From the NCBI RefSeq assembly GCF_049965695.1, contig NZ_JBMFWB010000009.1:11142-75141 (forward strand): a DNA stretch of 64,000 bases, written 5' to 3'. A program made the position numbers and the translations under genes. The notes under the pieces were generated by a model. That model was given only the letters and a program-made list of their open reading frames with translations. It did no database searches and was not told where the DNA came from. The DNA comes from Athalassotoga sp049965695. Lineage in GTDB: Bacteria > Thermotogota > Thermotogae > Mesoaciditogales > Mesoaciditogaceae. Below, one piece after another: positions 49,541-57,890 of this stretch (positions are counted from its first letter, which is position 1; the number at the start of each line of letters is the position of its first letter).

Positions 49541-50908
49541 GTGAAAGTTATAATTTTGTCCGCAGGGACAGGTTCAAAAATGTGGCCATATTCTGATACA
49601 ATGCCCAAAAGTACTATACCAATCGCGAACAAGCCATTGATTTCTATACTTGTCGATGAATTGGAAAAGATCGGAGAAAAAGAGATTTACGTCGTTACAG
49701 GGCGTTTCAAAGAAGACATAAGATATGCTTTGAACGGAAAGCATATAAAATTTATAGAACAAAGAACCCAACAAGGAACAGCCGAAGCGATTAACGAAGT
49801 AATAGAAATTATTGGAAAAGAAGACGATCTACTTATCTTGTATGGAGATATCCTAATTAGTCCTCAAGATTTGAAATTGTTCATAGAAGAAAGTATAAAT
49901 TCAAGGCTTCTTGCGCTCGTTGAACCTTTTACACATGAAAGGCCACAAGATTGGATATGTGCGGATGTTAACGACGAAAAACAGATAATCTCGATAAAAG
50001 GTCATGCCAGAGAAGCAACGCACAGATTATGTGGTATCTATTTTGTTGGTAAAGAATTTCTTCCGTATATCGAAAAAACGCCGGCATTCATGAGAAGTGT
50101 ACCTGTCGGAGGGATGCCGCCTGCAGAAATAGAACTTGCTCAAACTTTTCAAATGATGATTGAAGATGGATTAGAAGTAAAAGCCGTTGAGGTTAAAAAC
50201 TTTTTTGTCGATCTCGATAAACCGTGGCATATACTTGAAGCAAACCGAAAATACATAAAATTTTTGACAGAATCAATTGATAAAGACGTAATTCCTTCAT
50301 CTTCGTCAGTATCGAAAGAGGCTCACATTGAAGGGCACGTCGTACTTGGTGAAAATTCTCAAATAGGCCCGAGAGTTGTGGTAATGGGAAATTTAATTGT
50401 TGGGAAGAACACGACGATTACAAATGGTGCTGTATTCACAGGACCGGCAGTTGTTGGAGATGATTGCTTCATATACAACTATCCCCAAATTGGATCTTAT
50501 TCTTCTATTGGCAATAAATGTCATATCGGACACTGTGCTGAAATAGAAGGAGTATTTTTTGAAGACGTTTATGTAGTTCATTACTCTGAACTTTACGGTG
50601 TTTTTGGATATTCTGTGGATATAGGTGCTGCAACTGTTTGCGGAACATTGAGATTTGATGATCTTGAAACCCAGCATAGAATTAAAGGTAGAAGAGAAAA
50701 ACCTTTAACAGATGCAGATGCCACTTACATGGGGAATTTTTCGAGGACGGGAGTAAATGCTATAACCATGCCCGGCACAAAGATAGGATCGTACAGTTTG
50801 GTTGGACCAAGTGTGATAGTGTATGAAGATATACCTTCACATACGATGATACTTGCAAAGCAAGATTTAACCAAGAACCCTTGGGGACCTGAAAAATATG
50901 GATGGTAA
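49541..50908 (+). CDS. Sugar-1-phosphate nucleotidyltransferase with left-handed beta-helix domain (GlmU-like)
   Basis: A 455-residue two-domain protein. The N-terminal nucleotidyltransferase domain (1 to about 235) begins VKVIILSAGTGSKMWPYSD, where the usual GTRM/L signature is GSKM, replacing the phosphate-binding arginine with lysine; PKSTIPIANKP, QQGTAEAI and LLILYGDI follow. The C-terminal hexapeptide repeats (about 260-440, IEGHVVLGENSQIGPRVVVM) form the beta-helix. The start is GTG at 49541, after AAAGGAGGAAAG; an earlier in-frame ATG overlaps the deoR end. A biosynthetic-looking enzyme in a catabolic operon is unexpected; the nucleotide and sugar are unknown. Confidence 0.83.
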   Translation: MKVIILSAGTGSKMWPYSDTMPKSTIPIANKPLISILVDELEKIGEKEIYVVTGRFKEDIRYALNGKHIKFIEQRTQQGTAEAINEVIEIIGKEDDLLILYGDILISPQDLKLFIEESINSRLLALVEPFTHERPQDWICADVNDEKQIISIKGHAREATHRLCGIYFVGKEFLPYIEKTPAFMRSVPVGGMPPAEIELAQTFQMMIEDGLEVKAVEVKNFFVDLDKPWHILEANRKYIKFLTESIDKDVIPSSSSVSKEAHIEGHVVLGENSQIGPRVVVMGNLIVGKNTTITNGAVFTGPAVVGDDCFIYNYPQIGSYSSIGNKCHIGHCAEIEGVFFEDVYVVHYSELYGVFGYSVDIGAATVCGTLRFDDLETQHRIKGRREKPLTDADATYMGNFSRTGVNAITMPGTKIGSYSLVGPSVIVYEDIPSHTMILAKQDLTKNPWGPEKYGW

Positions 50909-50926
50909 TAAAAGGAGATCGTTAAA

Positions 50927-51643
50927 ATGAAATATTTGGATACGGTGATTGAAAGTCTTAAAAATGTTGACAAACAAAAAGAAAAATTTGAAGAAGCTAT
51001 ATCGATTATTGAATTTTCGCTTAAATCAAACGGACTTATTTATATCTTCGGAACAGGACATTCTCATATGTTAGCGGAAGAAATTTTTTACAGAGCCGGT
51101 GGATTAGCAAATGTTTATCCCATTTTGATTGATGAACTTATGCTTCACAGAAAAGCCTCTATATCTTCAGAAATTGAAAGAGTCGAAGGATACATAGGTG
51201 AAATTCTTAGCGGATACGATATATCTTCTTCTGATGTGTTTATAGTTATATCCAATTCCGGAATAAATGCCGTTCCGGTGGAAGCCGCATTGTATGCAAA
51301 ATCAAAGAAATGCAAAGTGATAGCGATAACTTCTTTAAATCATTCTAAGAATTCGAAACCAAGAAACTCCAAAAATTTGCATCTTTACGACGTTGCAGAC
51401 GTTGTTTTAGACAATTGTGCACCAAAGGGGGATGCGACTGTAGATGTGGGAGAGGGAAAAATGGGACCAATTTCAACGATAACAGGTGCTTTTATCCTTA
51501 ACTCTTTGATAATTGGGACAACTGAAAAATTGAAAAAGGCGGGGGTTAACCTTCCAATTTTTTTGAGTGCTAATGTGGAAAATGGCGACGAAATAAACTC
51601 AAAAATCCTTAACGAATACAAAAGACGCGTGCCAATTTTATGA
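50927..51643 (+). CDS. SIS-domain phosphosugar protein (UPF0309 type)
   Basis: A 238-residue SIS protein: IYIFGTGHSHMLAEEIFYRA, LIDELMLHRKASISSEIERV, VFIVISNSGINAVPVEAALY and VADVVLDNCAPKGDATVDVG. These match the UPF0309 group, whose role is unproven but which bind phosphosugars. By analogy with SIS-type glucosamine-6-phosphate deaminases it may perform the deamination or isomerisation step that nagB would normally supply. It lies between the nucleotidyltransferase and binding-protein copy 2. Confidence 0.85.
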   Translation: MKYLDTVIESLKNVDKQKEKFEEAISIIEFSLKSNGLIYIFGTGHSHMLAEEIFYRAGGLANVYPILIDELMLHRKASISSEIERVEGYIGEILSGYDISSSDVFIVISNSGINAVPVEAALYAKSKKCKVIAITSLNHSKNSKPRNSKNLHLYDVADVVLDNCAPKGDATVDVGEGKMGPISTITGAFILNSLIIGTTEKLKKAGVNLPIFLSANVENGDEINSKILNEYKRRVPIL

Positions 51644-51703
51644 GTGAAAATTGCAAAAACAAGTATTTGTTTGTCCACAAATTTTACACGGGAGGTGCAG
51701 GTA

Positions 51704-53359
51704 ATGAAAAAAGTAGGGATTTTAGTGGTTTTCTCTATCTTACTTTTAGGGGTATTCATGTTCAGCGAGAACATAAAATACGGCGGAGTTGTGAATATAG
51801 GTGGAAGTGCTCCAGATAGCGTGGCTGCTAACTTTAATCCTTTCTCTCCAAACGCAGATCAAGTTCTCGGCTTTGTGTATGAACCTTTGATGTATGTGAA
51901 TTCTTTGAATGGAGTTATAACACCTATGCTTGCCACCTCATACAATTGGGAAGACAACAATCTTAAAATGGTTGTGACGATTCGAAAAGATGTTAAATGG
52001 AATGACGGCGTACCATTTACACCTGAAGATGTGACCTTTACGTTTAATCTGCTAAAATCATATCCAGCCTTTGATACGTTCGGAGTATGGTCATCTGGCC
52101 TTCAAAGTGTAGAAGCAAGCGGAGATAACGTGATATTTACCTTCTCAAAGCCAAATGTGCCTATGTACTATTTCATACTGCGACAATTCATAGTACCGGC
52201 ACATATTTGGTCTAAAATTAAAGATCCTACAACTTTTGTGAATGCGGATAATCCGGTAGGGACAGGACCATTTTTGAGAACGAGTTACGATGTTGCAAAC
52301 AACACTGAATACTTCTCAAAAAATCCTAATTACTGGTGGAATGGTAGGCCTTACATTGACGGAATAAGAGTGATAGGCGCGGCTGACGATCAGACAGCAT
52401 TTTTGCAATTGCTTAAGGGAGAACTTGACATGGTCGATGATACTCCTGCTAATCCTCTTCAAACATGGGTCGCAAAAGATCCACAAAATAATCTTATGTT
52501 CTGGCCGGTAAGTTATACAAATATTTTAGTTACAAATGATGCAAAAGCGCCATTCGATAATGCCACTTTCAGAAAGGCCATTTCTTTAGCAATAGACAAA
52601 AAATTGCTTGAAGATAGAGCATACTGGGGAACCGGTGGATACGATATAAGCCAGACCCAGATACCACCTATTCAGAGATCTGAATGGTATGATACAAGTT
52701 TAGCCTCAGAAGATGCCTATCTTAACAGTTACAATCCTACAGAGGCGCAAAAACTTCTTGAATCTATAGGATACAAGAAAAACAATGCCGGTGTGCTTGT
52801 TGGCCCAGACGGAAAAACATTGCCAACTTTTGGCATACTTGTTGGAGCCGGATGGACAGATTACATAACGATGGCACAAAACATCTCTTACGAACTTAAA
52901 GCAATAGGAATAAATACCAATATAATCCAGCAAGGATGGAATACTTATATATCATCACTTGAAACAGGGAACTTTGATATGGCAATAACATGGTCAACTT
53001 CCGGCGTACCTTCGCCTTATTACAACTATTATGCACAATTTGCTCCTGTGTTTTCTGCACCACTTGGACAGTCTGCTATATCTGACTATTCAAGGTATAC
53101 TAATCCTACCATAACAAAAGCACTTGAAGATTTCGCAAATTCATCTGACCTGACAGTTCAAAAGCAGGCAATGTACACGGTAGAAAAGATTATACTTGAA
53201 GATTTACCGGTTATTGTGCTTACAAATAGAACCGGCTTCGATCTTTACAGTCAAAAAACCTTCGTCGGCTGGCCAACTATTGAAAATCCATATTGTAACG
53301 GCATGAACAACACTTCAATGGGTTTAGAAATAGTCATGCTAAATATTCATTTAAAATGA
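51704..53359 (+). CDS. Family 5 ABC substrate-binding protein, copy 2
   Basis: A 551-residue binding protein, clearly a paralogue of copy 1 (44335-46011). The signal peptide is MKKVGILVVFSILLLGVFMF; shared motifs are VKWNDGVPFTPEDVTFTFN, YISQTQI-like GGYDISQTQ and GFDLYSQKTFVGWPTIENPY. ATG at 51704 with GGAGGT upstream is preferred over an in-frame start at 51644. No permease accompanies it, so it presumably delivers to the permeases of the minus arm. Confidence 0.93.
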   Translation: MKKVGILVVFSILLLGVFMFSENIKYGGVVNIGGSAPDSVAANFNPFSPNADQVLGFVYEPLMYVNSLNGVITPMLATSYNWEDNNLKMVVTIRKDVKWNDGVPFTPEDVTFTFNLLKSYPAFDTFGVWSSGLQSVEASGDNVIFTFSKPNVPMYYFILRQFIVPAHIWSKIKDPTTFVNADNPVGTGPFLRTSYDVANNTEYFSKNPNYWWNGRPYIDGIRVIGAADDQTAFLQLLKGELDMVDDTPANPLQTWVAKDPQNNLMFWPVSYTNILVTNDAKAPFDNATFRKAISLAIDKKLLEDRAYWGTGGYDISQTQIPPIQRSEWYDTSLASEDAYLNSYNPTEAQKLLESIGYKKNNAGVLVGPDGKTLPTFGILVGAGWTDYITMAQNISYELKAIGINTNIIQQGWNTYISSLETGNFDMAITWSTSGVPSPYYNYYAQFAPVFSAPLGQSAISDYSRYTNPTITKALEDFANSSDLTVQKQAMYTVEKIILEDLPVIVLTNRTGFDLYSQKTFVGWPTIENPYCNGMNNTSMGLEIVMLNIHLK

Positions 53360-53371
53360 AATACATCCAAG

Positions 53372-53405
53372 GTAAGAGGAACTGAAAAGTTCCTCTTACT
53401 TTATA
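53372..53405 (+). terminator. Strong hairpin after binding-protein copy 2
   Basis: GTAAGAGGAACT, GAAA tetraloop, AGTTCCTCTTAC: a perfect 12-bp stem, followed by TTTATAAAAAA. The weak T-run and the gene 20 bases on suggest partial termination or 3'-end stabilisation, giving high binding protein and lower GH84 levels. Confidence 0.7.
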
Positions 53406-53427
53406 AAAAATCAATGGAGGGAGAAAA

Positions 53428-54798
53428 ATGAAATTCACAGGAATAGTTGAGGGATTTTATGGCAAACCTTGGTCAAGAGATTCAAGAATTGATATGATGA
53501 AATTTCTTGGTAACCATGGATATAATCTTTACGTTTACGCTCCAAAGGGTGATCCTTTTCATAGGGCTAAATGGAGAGAACCTTATCCCCAGAATATGTT
53601 AAATGATTTCAAAGAATTGGTAAATGTTGGAAATAACGCAAACGTTGAATTTAGCATTGCTTTAAGTCCCGGCCTTTCATTAGTTTATTCAAAACCAAAA
53701 GAAGTGGATTTATTTGTCGAAAAAATGCTTTCATTTTATGATATAGGAATTAGAATTTTTGGCTTGTTTTTTGATGACATACCTCAAATGCTTCAAAACG
53801 ATCGTGATATTCGAAAATTTCCAGATCTTGTTCATGCTCAAATTCATTTTGCACATGAGGTTTACAAAAAATTGGAACTTAAAGTTCCAGATTTGAAACT
53901 TATGTTATGTCCCACAATATATCATGGTGATGGAAGATCGGATTATGTTCAAGCACTTGGAAAAGAACTTGATCAAAAAATTTACATCTTATGGACAGGT
54001 CCACAAATTTGTTCTGAAAATATAACGACGAAAGATGCCATTTCAATTGAAAATATTTTGAAAAGAAAGCCAATTTACTGGGATAATTATCCTGTCAACG
54101 ATTTGCATATGGCAAGTGAGTTACACATAGGCCCTTACATGAATAGAGAACCAGGTGTTTTGGATCATGCCTCCGGCTTTATTCTTAATCCTATGATTCA
54201 AATGGAACCTTCAAAGATACCTCTTGTAACTGCTTCTTACTTTTTCAAAGATCCTTACAATTACAATCACAAAAAGGCGTTTGAAAAGGCTGTATCGGAA
54301 TTTGTTTCGAAAAAAATAAGGAATGCATTTTATCATTTTTCTTCTTACAACGTCGTTAGTCCCCTTCATCCTGCAGAGTCTTTACACGCAAAATTGCTGA
54401 TAAATAGATTTGAAAAGTTTTATTCTGAAGAAAAATTTGCAGATTTATTATCTTCTATCAAAAAAGAATCCGAAGAAATAAAAATATATTCAGATATATT
54501 GATCATGATGATGCCTGATATTAAATTCTTTCAAGAAATAATACCATGGATTAAAGAATACGAAGAATGGGGAGAAACACTTTCAGATTTAGAAGAGGCA
54601 ATTCAAATTTTACAAGAGTTTTTTGAGAAAGAAAATCTTCAAAAGGAATTACTTTTGAAGGTTGCGGAATCAATTGAAAAAGTAAGAAAAGACGTTAGAA
54701 AATTTGCCGATCATAAAACTGCAATTTTTACAAGAGAGATGAGAAATTTCGTTTATGAAACTTTAATCAAGATGTCGGTGATGTCAGGCGTAAATTAG
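53428..54798 (+). CDS. GH84-family beta-N-acetylglucosaminidase, cytoplasmic
   Basis: A 456-residue enzyme of the O-GlcNAcase/hyaluronidase family acting on beta-linked GlcNAc. The catalytic barrel starts FTGIVEGFYGKPWSRDSR, with NLYVYAPKGDPFHRAKWREP, the catalytic Asp pair in GLFFDDIPQ, and MLCPTIYHGDGRSDYV. The family usually has extra carbohydrate-binding modules; here only a short helical tail (about 330-456) follows. No signal peptide, so it works on imported oligosaccharides. It is the last gene of the plus arm. Confidence 0.92.
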   Translation: MKFTGIVEGFYGKPWSRDSRIDMMKFLGNHGYNLYVYAPKGDPFHRAKWREPYPQNMLNDFKELVNVGNNANVEFSIALSPGLSLVYSKPKEVDLFVEKMLSFYDIGIRIFGLFFDDIPQMLQNDRDIRKFPDLVHAQIHFAHEVYKKLELKVPDLKLMLCPTIYHGDGRSDYVQALGKELDQKIYILWTGPQICSENITTKDAISIENILKRKPIYWDNYPVNDLHMASELHIGPYMNREPGVLDHASGFILNPMIQMEPSKIPLVTASYFFKDPYNYNHKKAFEKAVSEFVSKKIRNAFYHFSSYNVVSPLHPAESLHAKLLINRFEKFYSEEKFADLLSSIKKESEEIKIYSDILIMMMPDIKFFQEIIPWIKEYEEWGETLSDLEEAIQILQEFFEKENLQKELLLKVAESIEKVRKDVRKFADHKTAIFTREMRNFVYETLIKMSVMSGVN

Positions 54799-54820
54799 AC
54801 ATTGGTGCAAAGAGAGCACG

Positions 54821-55495
54821 TCACTTACACCACATGCTGTGCGTGTACATTTTTCTTAACCTATCTTCTGAAAGTTTACCTTCAAAGATCCATTTCTCTA
54901 TTTTCGAAGGTTCTATGGATTTAAGAACGGGAAGATATGTAAGTCTATGAAAGATAGTCGGGCCTGACTTTCCGAGGGCAGTCATGTGTTTTTTAGTTCC
55001 ATAACCAACGTTATGAATGAAATCGTATCCTTCAAAAAATATGTCCAATTTTCTCATGATGTTGTCTCTGTAAACTTTTGCAATTATGGATGCAGCGCCA
55101 ATCGATGCGCTTTTAGCGTCTCCTTTGACTATACATTCATGATCGAAATTCAATCCCATTTCAAGGCCATCGACGATGGCAAAAGCCTTTATGCCTAAAT
55201 TTTTATACGCTCTTTCCATCGCCATTCTTGTTGCGCCGATTACGTTGTGAATGTCAACTTCGGTCGGAGTGGCAATTCCAAAAGCAAATTGAGAATTGAG
55301 GATGATCTCTTCTGACAGATATTCACGTTGTTTTCTCGTCAATTTTTTCGAATCATCGATTCCTTCTATGAACTTGTTTAAGATTACGGCAGCGACAACC
55401 ACAGGGCCGGCCAATGCACCGCGCCCCACTTCATCTATGCCGATTATTTGACCGTATTGCAGTATGTATCTCGCATCAAATGCTTTATTTGCCAT
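54821..55495 (-). CDS. rnhB: Ribonuclease HII
   Basis: Removes RNA from RNA-DNA hybrids and misincorporated ribonucleotides. The 224 residues include the signature IGIDEVGRGALAGPVVVAAV (metal Asp-Glu), DDSKKLTRKQRE, AIVDGLEMG and KGDAKSASIGAASIIAKV with the third Asp. It overlaps uvrB by 11 bases. Confidence 0.96.
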   Translation of the reverse strand: MANKAFDARYILQYGQIIGIDEVGRGALAGPVVVAAVILNKFIEGIDDSKKLTRKQREYLSEEIILNSQFAFGIATPTEVDIHNVIGATRMAMERAYKNLGIKAFAIVDGLEMGLNFDHECIVKGDAKSASIGAASIIAKVYRDNIMRKLDIFFEGYDFIHNVGYGTKKHMTALGKSGPTIFHRLTYLPVLKSIEPSKIEKWIFEGKLSEDRLRKMYTHSMWCK

Positions 55496-57467
55496 TTTTT
55501 ACACGCCTTATCTCATCTCTGTAAAAAGCGGCTTCCTCGAATCTCCAATCGTCTGCGGCCTCTCTCATCTTCTCGGACAAAATTTCGATGTACTCGTCTG
55601 TGCCGATGTTTTCTTTAAGTGTGATAACTTCTTTGACATCATCGCCAACATTTTGATAGGTTTTCTTATCTTCGGTTTGAAGTCCCATGAAGAATTCATC
55701 TATTTCTTTCTGAATCGTTTCAGGTTTCAAATTATGCTCAAGATTGTAGGCCACTTGTTTTTGCCTTCTTCGACTCGCTTCTTCAATTGCGTTTTTCATC
55801 GAATCAGTAACGGTATCGGCGTAAAGTATTATCTTTCCGTTTATATTTCTTGAGGCCCTACCCATAGTTTGAATAAGAGATGTTGTAGACCTCAAAAAGC
55901 CTTCTTTGTCCGCATCAAGTATGGCAACCAAAGATACTTCCGGAAGATCGAGGCCTTCTCTCAAGAGGTTAACGCCCACGATGGCGTCTATCTCTCCTTT
56001 TCTTAATCTCGTCAGGACCTTCATTCTTTCGATGGTATCGAGATCGGAATGAAGATACTCGGATTTGTATCCCATTTCAACCAAATAAGCGCTGAGTTTT
56101 TCAGACATGTCTTTCGTAAGAGTCACAACGAGTGCCCTTTCACCGCGCTTTTTTAAGATTTCCATCTCGTTTATGAGATCGTCTATTTGATTTATCGTCG
56201 GCTTTATGACAACTTCAGGATCGACAAGGCCGGTTGGTCTTACTATTTGTTCGGCAATTCTCAAAGATACTTTTCGTTCATAAGGACCCGGGGTCGCGGA
56301 TACAAAGACGACTTGGGGAGCCCTTTCGAGAAATTCCTCAAACTTCAGAGGTCTGTTGTCAAATGCACTTGGCAATCTAAAACCATATTCCACAAGACTT
56401 TCTTTTCTACTCCTGTCTCCCCTTACCATACCCATAAGTTGCGGCACGCCAATGTGGGATTCATCCATGAAAACTATTAAATCTTTACCGAAATAATCCA
56501 TCAAAGTCCATGGCGGTTCGCCGGCTTTTTTACCGCTGAAATGTCTTGAATAATTTTCTATGCCGTTGCAATATCCCATGGTTTGGAGCATTTCTATATC
56601 GTAATTCGTTCTTTGCTTGAGTCTTTCGGCTTCGAGCAATTTGCCCTGATTTTCAAACTCTTTGAGTCTCATGTTGAGTTCTTCTCTTATTGGTTTGATG
56701 GCATTTTCTATGTTTTTTTGATCTGTCGTGAATTCACGTGCCGGATAAAATATTATCCTGTCTATCTGATCAAGTGGCTTTCTGCTGACCGGATCGATAA
56801 TTAAAATTTTTTCAACTTCATCGTCAAAAAATTCTATACGAACGGCATTTTCTTCGTAAGGAGGATGTACTTCAAGTATCTCTCCATGCAATCTGAAGGT
56901 ACCGGGATCCGTTTCCGCATCCGACCTTTTGTATTGCATTGAAGATAACCTTTTGAGGAGATACCTTCTGTCTAAACTTTTACCCCTTTCAACGGAAAGG
57001 TTGATGTCGCGGAAATCCTTAGGATCTCCGGATGCGTATATGCATGAAACGCTCGCCACCACGATGACATCTTTTCGAGTTACGACGGATTTCATCGCAG
57101 ACAGTCTCATTCTTTCTATTTCTTCGTTTATATCGGCCTCTTTTTCTATGTAAACATCTTTGGATGGAATGTAAGCCTCTGGCCTGTAATAATCGTAGTA
57201 ACTCACAAAAAATTCAACCCTGTTGTAAGGGAAAAACCCTTTGAATTCTCGATACAACTGTGCTGCCAGAGTCTTATTTGGAGAGATAACCAGCGCCGGT
57301 CTTTTTATCTTTTCTATAACGCTTGCCATGGTGAATGTCTTGCCGGATCCGGTAACGCCGAGAAGTGTTAGAAATCTTTCTCCCTTTTCTATGCCCTCCA
57401 CAAGCGAATTTATGGCTTCAGGCTGATCACCTTTCGGTTTTAGTTTTGTAACAAGTTCAAAATCCAT
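55485..57467 (-). CDS. uvrB: Excinuclease ABC subunit B
   Basis: Damage-verifying helicase-like subunit of nucleotide excision repair. The 660-residue length is standard. Features: Walker A GVTGSGKTFT, beta-hairpin YYDYYRPEAYIPSKDVYIEK, DESH box (VFMDESHIG), helicase motifs VGVNLLREGLDLPEVSLV and QTMGRASRN, and the C-terminal UVR motif (EILSEKMREAADDWRFEEAA). It is in one operon with rnhB, a DUF212 gene, a metallophosphoesterase and a phosphohexomutase. Confidence 0.98.
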   Translation of the reverse strand: MDFELVTKLKPKGDQPEAINSLVEGIEKGERFLTLLGVTGSGKTFTMASVIEKIKRPALVISPNKTLAAQLYREFKGFFPYNRVEFFVSYYDYYRPEAYIPSKDVYIEKEADINEEIERMRLSAMKSVVTRKDVIVVASVSCIYASGDPKDFRDINLSVERGKSLDRRYLLKRLSSMQYKRSDAETDPGTFRLHGEILEVHPPYEENAVRIEFFDDEVEKILIIDPVSRKPLDQIDRIIFYPAREFTTDQKNIENAIKPIREELNMRLKEFENQGKLLEAERLKQRTNYDIEMLQTMGYCNGIENYSRHFSGKKAGEPPWTLMDYFGKDLIVFMDESHIGVPQLMGMVRGDRSRKESLVEYGFRLPSAFDNRPLKFEEFLERAPQVVFVSATPGPYERKVSLRIAEQIVRPTGLVDPEVVIKPTINQIDDLINEMEILKKRGERALVVTLTKDMSEKLSAYLVEMGYKSEYLHSDLDTIERMKVLTRLRKGEIDAIVGVNLLREGLDLPEVSLVAILDADKEGFLRSTTSLIQTMGRASRNINGKIILYADTVTDSMKNAIEEASRRRQKQVAYNLEHNLKPETIQKEIDEFFMGLQTEDKKTYQNVGDDVKEVITLKENIGTDEYIEILSEKMREAADDWRFEEAAFYRDEIRRVKNGK

Positions 57468-57476
57468 TGAATCACC

Positions 57477-57890
57477 TCATATCAAAAGGCCTATGACGGC
57501 GCCCACCGCTATGCCAACGAGCACTTCTGACAATTTATGGCCGGCTTTGGAATTGAAATGTCCTCCCGTTATCTCTTCAAGGACTTCGGCATGATGACCC
57601 ACCTCGCGCCTCAAATGAAGTGCGTCTGTCACGACGATGATGGCAACTATAAAAGAAATACCAAAGGCTGGACTTGAAAAGCCGATTCCTTTACCGATGG
57701 CGAAGGTTATGCCGGCTATCGTTGCCGAGTGAGCGCTCGGCATACCCCCTGTTGAACCGAATAATCTGAGATCGAATTTTTTTTCTTTGAAAAACGTTAT
57801 AATTATCTTGATGATTTGGGCTGTAATCCATGAAATCACGGCTGCCCATATGTAAATGTTGGAAAAAAAATCCACGATCGCTTTTATCAA
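57477..57890 (-). CDS. Divergent PAP2-family membrane protein (DUF212)
   Basis: A 137-residue protein with four hydrophobic segments and the family motifs GGMPSAHSATIAG, DALHLRREVGHHAE and GHKLSEVLVGIAVGA. The motifs are those of the YuiD/DUF212 group, related to acid phosphatases. The function is uncertain; lipid-phosphate hydrolysis is only inferred. The start is TTG at 57890, overlapping the stop of the preceding gene by 4 bases. Confidence 0.88.
   Translation of the reverse strand: MIKAIVDFFSNIYIWAAVISWITAQIIKIIITFFKEKKFDLRLFGSTGGMPSAHSATIAGITFAIGKGIGFSSPAFGISFIVAIIVVTDALHLRREVGHHAEVLEEITGGHFNSKAGHKLSEVLVGIAVGAVIGLLI

Noticed and set aside
54805..54819. GTGC-AAAGAGA-GCAC as a bidirectional terminator between GH84 and rnhB
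   Set aside because: A four-bp stem without T-runs on either side is too weak to claim.
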